DNA of 64,000 nt from contig CANLQE010000001.1 of assembly GCA_947493215.1 (NCBI GenBank), positions 682,001 to 746,000 of the forward strand, written 5' to 3'. The stretch comes from an uncultured Sphingomonadaceae bacterium (GTDB lineage Bacteria; Pseudomonadota; Alphaproteobacteria; Sphingomonadales; Sphingomonadaceae). Made by a program: the position numbers and the translations under genes. Numbering within the stretch: the stretch's first letter is position 1; each line of letters starts with the position of its first letter. The notes beneath the pieces were generated by a model that saw only the letters and a program-made list of their open reading frames with translations, did no database searches and had not been told where the DNA came from. Of this stretch, positions 37,346 to 46,259 are shown in pieces.

Positions 37346-38739
37346 TGCATCGGCAACGCGTTATAGGGGGCCTGATCCTGCTCGCTGCAATAGTTATTGC
37401 AGCGCTGCTAATTTTTCTGCGCTCTGGCCCCGAGGAGAAACCGCCTGAAGAAAATGTCCCGCTGGTGCAAGCGGAGCGACTGGAAATTCGCTCCGGCAAC
37501 TTGATGGTTCAGGGTGCTGGTACGGTTCGCGCCCGGGAAGAGCTGACATTGTCGGCGGAAGTTGCTGGAAAACTAGTTTATGTGAATCCGGACTTGCGCG
37601 AAGGCCAAAGGGTTGCGCAGGGCGCGACCCTGTTTCGGATCGACACATCCGACTACCGCAATGCCGTGCAAACGGCGCAGGCCGATGTGGCCTCGCAAAA
37701 TGTCGCAGTCATGCAAGCGCGAGAGGAAGTAACGCTCGCCAAGGCCGAGCTTGCTCGCTTTGAGCAGCGCGGCGTTAAAAGCAGCGCCTATGCCAGTGTG
37801 GACAGCAGTGACTATGCCGCGCGGATTTTGCCGCCAGATGCGCTAGTGAAGAACCAAGGCAGCAATAACCAACAATCAGCGACCACTGGGCCAACTAATG
37901 GCTTGGCGACTCGTGAGCCACAATTGCTATCCGCTCGGGCTGGCTTGCGCCGCGCCCAGGCCCAATTGTCCGACGCGCAAACCGCATTGAAACGGACCAC
38001 CGTCCGCGCGCCGTTTTCCGGCGTCGTGCGGTCTGAGGACATCGCGCTGGGCAGTTATGTCGCGCCTGGTCAGTCTCTCGGCACGATGGTCGGCACTGCT
38101 GATTTTGAAGCGGTTATCCCTCTGTCGGAAAGCGAAGCGGCTTTGATTCCGGAACTATGGCGGCCCGGCAGCAACCGGATCGAAGCGTCGGTCTATTCGG
38201 ATTATGGCGGTACCCGTTATCGCTGGCGGGCCTTTGTCGATCGAGCGAACAGTGTGCTCAATCCGCAAACCCGGACGATAGATGTGTTTCTGCGGATTCC
38301 CAATCCGCTGCGCGGCGGCGCGCCCGCGATAGTCCAAAAAGAAGGCCAAAAATCTGCCGGTGCGTCGAGTGCCCCGCCGTTATTTGTCGGTAGCTTTGTC
38401 GACGCAGAAATTACCGGCCGGGCGCTGGATCAATATGCGGTCTTGCCGCTGGCGGCGCTGCGGCCCGGCAACCAGATATGGTTGGTTCGCGACGGACGGT
38501 TACGCATCGTGAAGGTCGAAATCTTTCAACGCACCGATACGCAGGCGCTCATCAATACTGTCGGCCTGGGCAACAAGCCGGTCGTGATTTTTGGAGCGCT
38601 CAAAACAGCCACAGACGGTCAGCGGGTGCGTATTGCAGAGGATAGAAAAAAGGCCGTAACAAAAACGAAGGATACCCCTAAAAAATCGGAAAACACCAAA
38701 ACGAAAACCAGTAAAAAAGCGGCTGATAAAGCGCCATGA
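37345..38739 (+). CDS. RND efflux periplasmic adaptor with lysine-rich tail
   Basis: A 464-residue membrane-fusion protein. The N-terminal membrane segment (about 7-27) is followed by a lipoyl half-domain (AEVAGKLVYVNPDLREGQRV), a helical hairpin with a long, Gln/Asn-rich insertion (about residues 155-190, including NQGSNNQQSATTGPTNG), the second lipoyl half (VRAPFSGVVRSEDIALGSYV) and a beta-barrel. It ends with about 35 residues dominated by Lys and Thr, which is longer than usual for the family. The start is GTG, sharing a base with the preceding stop; the permease gene follows with an ATGA overlap. Confidence 0.92.
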   Translation: MHRQRVIGGLILLAAIVIAALLIFLRSGPEEKPPEENVPLVQAERLEIRSGNLMVQGAGTVRAREELTLSAEVAGKLVYVNPDLREGQRVAQGATLFRIDTSDYRNAVQTAQADVASQNVAVMQAREEVTLAKAELARFEQRGVKSSAYASVDSSDYAARILPPDALVKNQGSNNQQSATTGPTNGLATREPQLLSARAGLRRAQAQLSDAQTALKRTTVRAPFSGVVRSEDIALGSYVAPGQSLGTMVGTADFEAVIPLSESEAALIPELWRPGSNRIEASVYSDYGGTRYRWRAFVDRANSVLNPQTRTIDVFLRIPNPLRGGAPAIVQKEGQKSAGASSAPPLFVGSFVDAEITGRALDQYAVLPLAALRPGNQIWLVRDGRLRIVKVEIFQRTDTQALINTVGLGNKPVVIFGALKTATDGQRVRIAEDRKKAVTKTKDTPKKSENTKTKTSKKAADKAP

Positions 38740-41700
38740 CCGAGGGCGCAGATCAGTCGAGCTCACCGCCGTCAGGACCGGAAACGCCCAGTAAAGCGGT
38801 AATGGAGCAGTCGGGCTTCGTGGCATTCATGGCGCGCAATGGTGTCGCGGCCAACCTGTTGATGGTGTTTTTTCTTATCGCCGGTATCGCGTCCTTCGGG
38901 ACGATCGTGCAGGAAGTTTTCCCCGAAAACAGCCTTGATACCGTGCAGGTCAGCGTCACTTATCCCGGCGCTACGCCTGATGAAGTCGAAGAATCGATCG
39001 TCCAGAAAATCGAAGAAGCTGTGGAAGCCGTGGACGGGGTGAAGAAAGTTAAATCCAATGCCTACGAGGGGTCAGGCGCGGTTTCGGTTGAACTGGAATT
39101 GGGTACGGATATCGATCGCGCGCTCGACGATGTGAAGGCAGAAATTGACCAGATACAGACCTTTCCCGATGAAGCGGAAGAGCCCGATGTTCGCGAATTG
39201 ACCACCAGACAAAGCGTTGTGCGGATTGCGATATTTGGTGATGTGTCGGAAACGGCCCTGAAAGAAGTGGCCTATCAGCTGGAAGACTCGCTCGCCGCGC
39301 TTGATGAAGTTTCTTTTGTCGATACCAGTTCGATTCGTGATTATGAGCTATCGATTGAAGTGCCGCAAAACACGCTGCAAGCTTTTGGCCTGTCCCTGAA
39401 TGATATTTCGCGGACGGTGGCCGCGAGCAGCCTCGATAGCCCAGCCGGTTCGATTGATACCGATACCGAGGAAGTGCGAGTGCGCACCATTGGTCAAAAT
39501 TATAATCAGCAGAATTTCGAAGATATCGTGCTGGTCAGCAACGAGAATGGCGCGTTGATCAGGCTGGGTCAAGTCGCGACGATCAAGGACGGATTTGAAA
39601 ATGCTGATTTGCTGCCGCTCTATAATGGCAAGCCGGTCGCGTTCGTAGAAGTCTTCCGCACCAGTGATGAGCGGGTGTTGGATGTCGCAGCAGCGGTTCG
39701 CGGGTATCTCGAGAACGATTTTAAGGCCACTTTGCCAGAGGGCGTGTCCTATGCGATCTGGAGCGATGATTCAGAGCTACTGAATGATCGCCTTAGCTTG
39801 CTGCTCAAGAACGCAGCAATCGGGCTATTTTTGGTGTTGCTCGCACTTACGCTGTTTCTCGATATCCGCCTGGCCATGTGGACGGCTGTTGGGATTGGTG
39901 TCACTTTTGTCGGCGCAATATATCTGCTGGATCTGGCAGGTTCGAGCATAAATATGTTCTCGCTATTCGGGTTCATTCTGGCGCTCGGGCTGGTGGTTGA
40001 TGATGCGATTGTTGTCGGTGAGAATATCTATGCGCAACGGGAAAATGGACGCACCGGGTTAGGGGCATCAATTTCTGGTGCGCGACGGGTAACGGTGCCG
40101 GTCATTTTCGCTGTGCTGACCACCGTTGCTGCTTTTTCTCCACTCTTTGCGATTGGCGGCGTGATTGGTAAATTGGTGGCGGATATTCCGCTGGTGGTGA
40201 TCGCGGTTCTGGCGCTGTCGCTGATCGAATGTCTGTTGATCCTGCCTTATCATCTTAGTCATTTGCCGGCGCCGGGCACGCCCAATTTGAATATCGTGAC
40301 ACGGTTTTTTGAACGGCTGCAGGCTAGGGTGGATAAGCACTATCAGGCGTTTGTCGATGGTCCGCTGGACCGCGCGCTTAATTTCTCCATTCGCATGCCC
40401 TATGTCATTGTTGCAGGCTCGGTAGCGATATTAATCCTGTTCGCGTCCTTCATTCCCGCTGGAATCATCAAAACCGGTTTTTTTCCGTCGGTAGAGGCGG
40501 ATATCGTGACCGCCAGTCTGGAAATGCCGGCCGGTACAACGATCGAAAAAACCGAGGAAATTGCCCGACTGATTGAAGCAGGTGGACGGGAGGCCTTCGC
40601 GGAGTTTGAGGCTGGGCAAGAGGAAGATGAGCCTTCTCCCTTGCGCGGGATATTCACCAGTGTCGGGCAAGCAGCGGCCAGTGGTGGACCGGAGCCCAAT
40701 AGCGGTGCACTGTCATCTAATATCGCCAGCGTGCAATTTAGCTTCGTGCCAGGCGACCAACGCGCATTAAACGCAAAAGAATTTGAAAGTGCCTGGCGAG
40801 ATACAGTGGGTCCGCTGGTTGAAGTGCGCTCTCTGGTCTTTGCCTCGGAGCTGATTTCAGTCGGCGCGCCCATCAATGTCCAGCTGTCGGATCCCGATCC
40901 TGCGATTGTCGATGCCGCATCCAAACAGCTTATGGCAGATTTGGCGCGTTTTTCTGGCGTGTTTGATATTGAAACCGATCAGGACGAGGGATTGCAGGAG
41001 ATACAGCTGCGTCTCAAACCTGCTGCCCGTACATTGGGCGTAACTTTGCAGGATGTGGCTTTGCAAGTGCGTGCGGCCTTTTTCGGCAGCGAAGCGCTAC
41101 GCGTTCAGCGCGGCCGCGAAGATGTCCGGGTCTATATCCGCTTGCCGGAAGAGGAACGCAATTCGATCACCGACGTCGAACGCTTTCGCGTGCGTGTTGC
41201 TGGCGGCGAGGTAGCTTTGGCGACGCTGGCGGAGGTTTCCTTTGGCGAAGCCCCATCGATTATTCGTCGGACGGATGGCCGCCGGATAACAACCATAACA
41301 GCTGATCTGGATGAAGACGTGGTCACGGGGCAGGAAATAGCCGAAGCTCTCAACAGCGAGATCATGCCGCGTTTGCAGGCTGATTACCCCCAGCTCTTGT
41401 ACACATTAGGTGGAGAGCAAGAAGAACAGGCAGAATCTTTTGCAGATCTGGGGGCCGCTTTCCTGTTCGCCTTGCTGGCTATCTATGCGCTGCTGGCGAT
41501 CCCGTTCCGTTCCTATGTGCAGCCGTTGATCATTATGGCGGTCATTCCCTTTGGCATAATCGGTGCGTTGATCGGGCATATCTTGCTGGGCCTGCAACTG
41601 GTGGTGCTCAGCATATTCGGGATTATCGCTTTGTCTGGTGTGATCGTAAACGGCTCACTGGTAATGATTGACTTTATCAACGAAAATCTGCGCAATGGCA

Positions 41701-41981
41701 TGCCGATTGAAGAGGCGATTATTACAGGGGCCAAATCCCGTTTTCGGCCGATTATGTTAACCTCGCTCACCACCTTTTTGGGGGTCGCGCCGATCACGTT
41801 TGAAACCAGTATTCAGGCTCAGTTCCTAATTCCGATGTCAGCGAGTCTGGGTTTTGGTGTCCTGTTCGGCGCTTTCATCCTGCAACTGTTAATTCCTGCG
41901 CTGGCGCTCCTAGAGCATCGCGGGAAGCGGCGGGTTCAAGCGATGCTAGCCAACCGGAGTGGCCGCTTGATCGAAAGCTGA
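38736..41981 (+). CDS. RND efflux permease
   Basis: A 1081-residue proton-driven RND transporter. The N-terminal tail of about 25 polar residues precedes helix 1 (AANLLMVFFLIAGIASFGTI). Helix 4 carries the proton-relay pair in GLVVDDAIVVGENI, and the second half repeats the arrangement, ending with VLFGAFILQLLIPALALLEH. Two porter domains lie between. It is co-transcribed with the outer-membrane factor and adaptor, giving a complete pump under TetR control. It is not a close paralogue of the RND permease at 18189. Substrates unknown. Confidence 0.95.
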   Translation: MTEGADQSSSPPSGPETPSKAVMEQSGFVAFMARNGVAANLLMVFFLIAGIASFGTIVQEVFPENSLDTVQVSVTYPGATPDEVEESIVQKIEEAVEAVDGVKKVKSNAYEGSGAVSVELELGTDIDRALDDVKAEIDQIQTFPDEAEEPDVRELTTRQSVVRIAIFGDVSETALKEVAYQLEDSLAALDEVSFVDTSSIRDYELSIEVPQNTLQAFGLSLNDISRTVAASSLDSPAGSIDTDTEEVRVRTIGQNYNQQNFEDIVLVSNENGALIRLGQVATIKDGFENADLLPLYNGKPVAFVEVFRTSDERVLDVAAAVRGYLENDFKATLPEGVSYAIWSDDSELLNDRLSLLLKNAAIGLFLVLLALTLFLDIRLAMWTAVGIGVTFVGAIYLLDLAGSSINMFSLFGFILALGLVVDDAIVVGENIYAQRENGRTGLGASISGARRVTVPVIFAVLTTVAAFSPLFAIGGVIGKLVADIPLVVIAVLALSLIECLLILPYHLSHLPAPGTPNLNIVTRFFERLQARVDKHYQAFVDGPLDRALNFSIRMPYVIVAGSVAILILFASFIPAGIIKTGFFPSVEADIVTASLEMPAGTTIEKTEEIARLIEAGGREAFAEFEAGQEEDEPSPLRGIFTSVGQAAASGGPEPNSGALSSNIASVQFSFVPGDQRALNAKEFESAWRDTVGPLVEVRSLVFASELISVGAPINVQLSDPDPAIVDAASKQLMADLARFSGVFDIETDQDEGLQEIQLRLKPAARTLGVTLQDVALQVRAAFFGSEALRVQRGREDVRVYIRLPEEERNSITDVERFRVRVAGGEVALATLAEVSFGEAPSIIRRTDGRRITTITADLDEDVVTGQEIAEALNSEIMPRLQADYPQLLYTLGGEQEEQAESFADLGAAFLFALLAIYALLAIPFRSYVQPLIIMAVIPFGIIGALIGHILLGLQLVVLSIFGIIALSGVIVNGSLVMIDFINENLRNGMPIEEAIITGAKSRFRPIMLTSLTTFLGVAPITFETSIQAQFLIPMSASLGFGVLFGAFILQLLIPALALLEHRGKRRVQAMLANRSGRLIES

Positions 41982-42000
41982 TACGCGGCCCGATCAAGCG
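41964..42000. repeat. Inverted repeat spanning two convergent stop codons
   Basis: CGCTTGATCG (41964-41973) is exactly inverted as CGATCAAGCG (41991-42000), with a 17-base interval that contains the RND permease stop; the right arm contains the thioesterase stop. There is no T-run, so it is not a typical terminator, but a hairpin at convergent gene ends could act as a 3' stabiliser. Confidence 0.5.
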
Positions 42001-42806
42001 TAATAGGCAACGCTTTGCATGCCAGTAGCGACCAATTGGCGATCGCTGTTCCAGATGCTCATAAACTGGCTGCTGGCGCCATGATCGGCATGATGGGTTT
42101 GCGAGTCGATCAACCACCATCCATCGGTTGTTGCCGGATGGTCGGCAATGATATTGACTTGCCAGTTCATCGAGCTGACCATCGCATTTTTATCGAGCAA
42201 TCCCATGATCGACGGCGGCAGGCTGTCACCCATGCACAGGATTTCAGCTATGGGATCAAGGCCGGTACGATCTTTGAGTCGCATCCAGCGCGTCAGCCGG
42301 TTGGTTTTGATACTGGTATCAATGCGCTTGCCGACAAATTCCATTTTTGACGTAAAAAACTGCTCCGGTCCGCTATGCAGCTCTTCTGTGCTGGGCAGAG
42401 GTGGAAAATCTGGTTGCGCCATATCATGGGTTTGGACCTCGGTATCGCGCTGGCTTGCAAAGATGAAATTGCAATGCAGGCCGAGACCCTTGTCGCCAAA
42501 AAGCTCAGACTGGACGAAAGCAGTACTGCGACCCCGCCGCAGCATTTTTGTCTGCGCTGTCAACGCGCCAAATAACGGCCCGGTAAAAGAAATTTGTGCT
42601 GAACGTAGCCCGGGCAAGCCATCTTCGATATGGCTTGCCGCGTGATACGCAAGCGCAGTCGATAACCCGCCAAATGCAGTGCGTCCTTGAGTCCACCCCT
42701 GCGGAAGGGTTATCGGATTGCTATCGCCGCCCTGCCCACATTGCTCCAAAAGTTCGGATAAGCTTACCGTTTTGTCGGCATTTTTGATCATCTGGTCGGT
42801 CATCAC
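41994..42806 (-). CDS. Acyl-CoA thioesterase, double hot-dog (TesB-like)
   Basis: A 270-residue enzyme expected to hydrolyse acyl-CoA thioesters. Two hot-dog domains can be traced: the first around GWTQGRTAFGGLSTALAYHA with LRSAQISFTGPLFG, the second from about residue 150 with MSSMNWQVNIIAD-like strands and the C-terminal WLIDSQTHHADHGASSQFMSIWNSDRQLVA. Relatives are annotated as thioesterase family protein; acyl chain length is not predictable. Two adjacent ATG codons (42806 and 42803) are possible starts. Confidence 0.87.
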   Translation of the reverse strand: MMTDQMIKNADKTVSLSELLEQCGQGGDSNPITLPQGWTQGRTAFGGLSTALAYHAASHIEDGLPGLRSAQISFTGPLFGALTAQTKMLRRGRSTAFVQSELFGDKGLGLHCNFIFASQRDTEVQTHDMAQPDFPPLPSTEELHSGPEQFFTSKMEFVGKRIDTSIKTNRLTRWMRLKDRTGLDPIAEILCMGDSLPPSIMGLLDKNAMVSSMNWQVNIIADHPATTDGWWLIDSQTHHADHGASSQFMSIWNSDRQLVATGMQSVAYYA

Positions 42807-42927
42807 AGCGACTTATCGCAGGAAATGAACGAAATCCACTAATAGATTGAAGCCGAGATTTACATATTTCCTAACTTGCTCTATATGAACAGCTGTATTT
42901 TCAATCTCTTACTAGGAGATATTTCAT

Positions 42928-43227
42928 ATGAGTTACAGCAGCACTCTTACCCGGGCTGATCTTTCCGATACTATGAATCGCCAGGTTGGCCTTTCGCGCG
43001 CCGATAGCGCCGTGATGGTGGAATCAATTTTGGATCATATGATCAACGCGTTGATAGATGGTGAAAATGTGAAAATTTCAGGCTTTGGCACCTTTGTCCT
43101 TCGTGACAAAGGAGAGCGCACAGGCCGTAATCCTAAAACTGGTGTGGAAGTTCCCATCGCCCCGCGCAGAGTCCTGACTTTCCGCGCCAGCCAGACGATG
43201 CGCGACCGCATTATCGCGGCTGGTTAG
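42928..43227 (+). CDS. ihfA: Integration host factor subunit alpha
   Basis: A 99-residue nucleoid protein of the HU/IHF family that bends DNA as a heterodimer with IhfB. The sequence has the IHF alpha pattern: [18 protein letters not shown], the DNA-binding arm [24 protein letters not shown] (given in part), and [18 protein letters not shown] lies upstream of the ATG. The MerR gene follows after 20 bases, a pairing common in sphingomonads. Confidence 0.96.
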   Translation: MSYSSTLTRADLSDTMNRQVGLSRADSAVMVESILDHMINALIDGENVKISGFGTFVLRDKGERTGRNPKTGVEVPIAPRRVLTFRASQTMRDRIIAAG

Positions 43228-43247
43228 TCTGAAAGGTCGAGTATAGT

Positions 43248-43622
43248 ATGACCAAAGATAGCGGTGCTTTTCGGACCATAGGAGAGCTTTCCAAAGAGCT
43301 GAATATTAAACCCCATATATTGCGTTATTGGGAAGACCAATTTGGTATGCTCCAGCCTTTGAAACGGGCTGGCTCTCGCCGACATTATCGGCCAGAAGAT
43401 GTCGAGATGGTGAAGACGATCAACCGCCTCCTCAATGAAGAAGGCTATACGATCAAAGGCGCGCGTAAATCTTTGTCATCGCGCGATAAGTCGTTGGTTG
43501 GGGCTTCACATGGCGTCCCAGTCGTTCCTATGGCCGCAAGTGTCAATGACGATGGTGGCGTGATGGTGAATGAGCTCAAAAACATCCGGGACCGCTTGTC
43601 GAGCGCGTTGAGCCAAGCCTAA
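43248..43622 (+). CDS. MerR-family transcriptional regulator
   Basis: A 124-residue regulator with an N-terminal MerR winged helix: FRTIGELSKELNIKPHILRY, WEDQFGMLQPLKRAGSRRHY and RPEDVEMVKTINRLLNEEGY (residues about 8-65). No C-terminal metal- or drug-binding domain follows; the last 50 residues are polar and probably form a dimerisation helix. It is 20 bases downstream of ihfA on the same strand and very likely co-transcribed. The target is unknown. Confidence 0.92.
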   Translation: MTKDSGAFRTIGELSKELNIKPHILRYWEDQFGMLQPLKRAGSRRHYRPEDVEMVKTINRLLNEEGYTIKGARKSLSSRDKSLVGASHGVPVVPMAASVNDDGGVMVNELKNIRDRLSSALSQA

Positions 43623-43635
43623 CGGATAGCGGTCG

Positions 43636-44262
43636 CTATAGTAATTCTAGCGCTTTAAGCTCTTGTTCCAGCGACATCGCATCCTGGAAATGATGCCCTT
43701 TGATACCAAGCGCTTCGCTTGCTTCGATATTTTCCAGCCGATCATCGATGAACAGGCATTGCGGTGCGGCGACGTTAAATCGGTTTAGCGCCAATTGGTA
43801 TATTGCGGCATCGGGCTTCAGCAGTTTTTCGTCGCCGGATACGATTATGTCTGAGAAGAGATCGAAAATCGGCGCTGTGGGGCGAAAGCCCTGCCAGAAC
43901 TCCGAACCGAAATTGGTAATTCCGAATATCGCCACATTTTGCGCAGCAAGCCTTTCTACCAGCTCCAGTGAGCCATGGACCGGCCCCGGGATGGTCTCAT
44001 TGAACCGGGCGGCATAGGCGTTGATATGGGCTTCATATTGGGGAAATTGTGCGATGCGTTCCGGCACCATGTCTTTGAGCGCGCGGCCCGCATCATGCTC
44101 GAAATGCCATTCCGGCGTGACGACATTTTCCAGAAACCAATCCAGTTCCTGTTTGTCGTCAATCAGCTTTTCAAACAGGCAGCGTAAGTTCCAGCGATAG
44201 AGGACATTGCCTACATCGAAAATAACCGTATCAATTCTGGAAATGGCAGTCATATCTGCCAC
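43636..44262 (-). CDS. HAD-superfamily hydrolase (YihX-like)
   Basis: A 208-residue phosphatase of the HAD subfamily IA. Motif I is VIFDVGNVL with the nucleophile Asp16; the second acid is replaced by Gly, as in the YihX/epoxide-hydrolase-like group that has FDLGNV. Motif II is GITNFG, motif III the lysine in EKLLKPDAAIY, and motif IV CLFIDDRLENIEAS. YihX acts on glucose-1-phosphate; the substrate here is not established. It converges on the merR gene. Confidence 0.9.
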   Translation of the reverse strand: MADMTAISRIDTVIFDVGNVLYRWNLRCLFEKLIDDKQELDWFLENVVTPEWHFEHDAGRALKDMVPERIAQFPQYEAHINAYAARFNETIPGPVHGSLELVERLAAQNVAIFGITNFGSEFWQGFRPTAPIFDLFSDIIVSGDEKLLKPDAAIYQLALNRFNVAAPQCLFIDDRLENIEASEALGIKGHHFQDAMSLEQELKALELL

Positions 44263-44271
44263 GAAACGAAT

Positions 44272-44397
44272 TTAGCCTTGGCGCGCTTTGAACCGGCGAT
44301 TCGTTTTGTTGATCACATAGGTGCGGCCACGACGACGGATCACGCGGCAGTCCCGATGGCGGTTTTTGAGCGACTTCAAAGAGTTGCGGACTTTCAT
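44272..44397 (-). CDS. rpmJ: 50S ribosomal protein L36 (C-minus form)
   Basis: A 41-residue ribosomal protein. The sequence [16 protein letters not shown], then [23 protein letters not shown] (shown in parts), is the zinc-independent form lacking the CxxC-C-H zinc ligands, the one usual in alphaproteobacteria. A longer frame opens at 44490, but the ATG at 44395-44397 is the family start. It lies 9 bases before the HAD gene. Confidence 0.96.
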   Translation of the reverse strand: MKVRNSLKSLKNRHRDCRVIRRRGRTYVINKTNRRFKARQG

Positions 44398-44502
44398 TTT
44401 GGTACCACGCCTTAATCTAAATATGAATTTCTTGAACAGCCTTGGCCGTATGCAGACGGTGCAGTTACGGTCGTCATCCGCCAAAGTCAAGCATTGCGGG
44501 GC

Positions 44503-45507
44503 TTATTCCCCGCGAATTTCGCCCAATTTACGCTCCCAAGCCAGTGCATGGTTCACAATTTTGTCCAAATCCGCATATTGCGGCTGCCACGGGAAGCTTT
44601 TCATGATCGCGCGATTGTCTGAAATCAGCGAATCGGGATCACCGGCTCGGCGACCCTCCAACTTTCGGGAAATCTTGTTATTCGTCGCCCGGTCAACGGC
44701 ATCCAGCACCTCAAGCACCGAAAATCCCCGACCATAGCCACAGTTGAGTAAATGGTTCTGGTCAGGATCAGCAATTAAAGCCTCCAGTGCAAGTACATGG
44801 GCAGCTGCGAGATCCGAAACATGGATGTAATCGCGTACTCCCGTTCCATCGGGTGTGTCATAATCTGTGCCAAATACAGCAACATTATCGCGTTTGCCCA
44901 AGGCCGCTTCGCCAGCAACTTTTATCAGATGCGTAGCCCCCGCCGTAGATTGACCGGTCCGGCCTTCAGGATCAGCGCCTGCCACATTGAAATAGCGCAA
45001 GGCGCAGAAGTTAAAATCGTGGGCCGCGGACACGTCTCGCAACATGTGCTCAGTCATTAATTTCGACATGCCATAAGGATTAATCGGGACTTGGGGTGTA
45101 TCCTCCTTCACCGGACTTTCTTCTGGAATTCCGTAGGTTGCCGCTGTGGATGAGAAGATGAAGTGCTTCACACCATTATTTACCGCTGCTGCGATCAGGC
45201 TGCGGCTTTTGGCGCTGTTATTATCATAATATTTGAGCGGGTTTTCAACCGATTCAGGCACCACCACTGACCCAGCAAAATGCATGATCGCGCCAATATT
45301 CTGCTCTTCGACAATTTTCGCGATAAGCGCGCTGTCTGCGACATTGCCTTCATAAAAAGGTACGTCATCTGGTACAGCCCAGCGAAAGCCGGTCACAAGG
45401 TTATCAATCACGGCGACCGGCCAGCCGGCATCTTTAAGCGCCAAAACGGCATGACTGCCAATATAACCGGCCCCGCCAGTAACCAATATTGTGAAGCGAT
45501 CCGGCAT
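44503..45507 (-). CDS. galE: UDP-glucose 4-epimerase
   Basis: A 334-residue short-chain dehydrogenase interconverting UDP-glucose and UDP-galactose. The NAD-binding motif GGAGYIGSH starts at residue 11; the catalytic Ser/Thr lies in FSSTAATYG and the Tyr145/Lys149 pair in YGMSK; GTDYDTPDGTGVRDYIHV is typical of GalE. It lies 105 bases upstream of rpmJ on the same strand. With galU it supplies UDP-hexoses to the polysaccharide genes beginning 2 kb to the right. Confidence 0.95.
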   Translation of the reverse strand: MPDRFTILVTGGAGYIGSHAVLALKDAGWPVAVIDNLVTGFRWAVPDDVPFYEGNVADSALIAKIVEEQNIGAIMHFAGSVVVPESVENPLKYYDNNSAKSRSLIAAAVNNGVKHFIFSSTAATYGIPEESPVKEDTPQVPINPYGMSKLMTEHMLRDVSAAHDFNFCALRYFNVAGADPEGRTGQSTAGATHLIKVAGEAALGKRDNVAVFGTDYDTPDGTGVRDYIHVSDLAAAHVLALEALIADPDQNHLLNCGYGRGFSVLEVLDAVDRATNNKISRKLEGRRAGDPDSLISDNRAIMKSFPWQPQYADLDKIVNHALAWERKLGEIRGE

Positions 45508-45656
45508 AATGTCTCCTCAAAACGCGATAGGTCCAGCGGCATAGCGGGGAAATATCGTCATTCGATTAACCATAGAGCCATACGGATGCAATTATTTACG
45601 TCGGTATATCAGAATTTGGGCTAAGATGGCGCACAGTTGGTCGGGAGTTGAAAAAC

Positions 45657-46259
45657 ATGTCACTGAAAAAGCTTTTTGGAATCGCAACATTGTCTTTATC
45701 GATGACCGCTTGCGTCGCGACTGTACCGCCGGTGGACGTCACCCGCTTTCACAATGCGCAGGATACGCAAATACCCACTGGCACGGTGGCTATTGTCTCG
45801 TCATCGGATGTGAGTGAAGGTCGAACGCTGGAACAGGGCGCCTATGAAGCGGCGGTCCGGCGAGAATTACAGCGGGTTGGGTTTTCCGACCCTGGCACGG
45901 ACGCTGCCAATGGCGAATATGTCGCCCGTGTCTCTGTCGAGCAAAGCCGGCTATCGGCTGGTGGTGGCCGTTCTCCGGTATCGGTTGGCGTTGGCGGTAG
46001 CACTGGCAGCTATGGATCCGGACTCGGTGTGGGAATCGGCATCAATCTGAGCGGAAAGCCCAAGGACAAAATCGCAACGGAATTGTCCGTCCGCATCACG
46101 CGCCGCGCCGATGGCGAGGCTATTTGGGAAGGGCGCTCATCGGTAGAGGCTAAAGACGGCTCGCCGGCGTCACAACCCGGTTTGGCAGCGTCTAAATTGG
46201 CTGAAGCGTTATTCAGGGACTTCCCCGGAGAGTCAGGAACCACTATCAGAGTGCCATGA
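45657..46259 (+). CDS. Predicted outer-membrane lipoprotein, DUF4136-like
   Basis: A 200-residue lipoprotein. The signal peptide ends with the lipobox MTAC (Cys19). The mature part has an alternating strand pattern, a glycine/serine-rich stretch at about 105-130 ([17 protein letters not shown]) and a closing [21 protein letters not shown] segment, similar to DUF4136-type proteins, though the assignment is tentative. The frame opens with TTG at 45648, but the ATG at 45657 is nine bases after GGGAG. The downstream carboxypeptidase starts inside its stop (ATGA). Confidence 0.75.
   Translation: MSLKKLFGIATLSLSMTACVATVPPVDVTRFHNAQDTQIPTGTVAIVSSSDVSEGRTLEQGAYEAAVRRELQRVGFSDPGTDAANGEYVARVSVEQSRLSAGGGRSPVSVGVGGSTGSYGSGLGVGIGINLSGKPKDKIATELSVRITRRADGEAIWEGRSSVEAKDGSPASQPGLAASKLAEALFRDFPGESGTTIRVP

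Noticed and set aside
43626-43639. ATAGCG-GT-CGCTAT between the convergent merR and HAD genes
   Set aside because: The two-base loop is too tight for a stable hairpin and there is no T-run; probably chance.
44397-44490. N-terminal extension of rpmJ
   Set aside because: L36 always starts at the internal MKVRNSLKS; the extension has no counterpart in the family.
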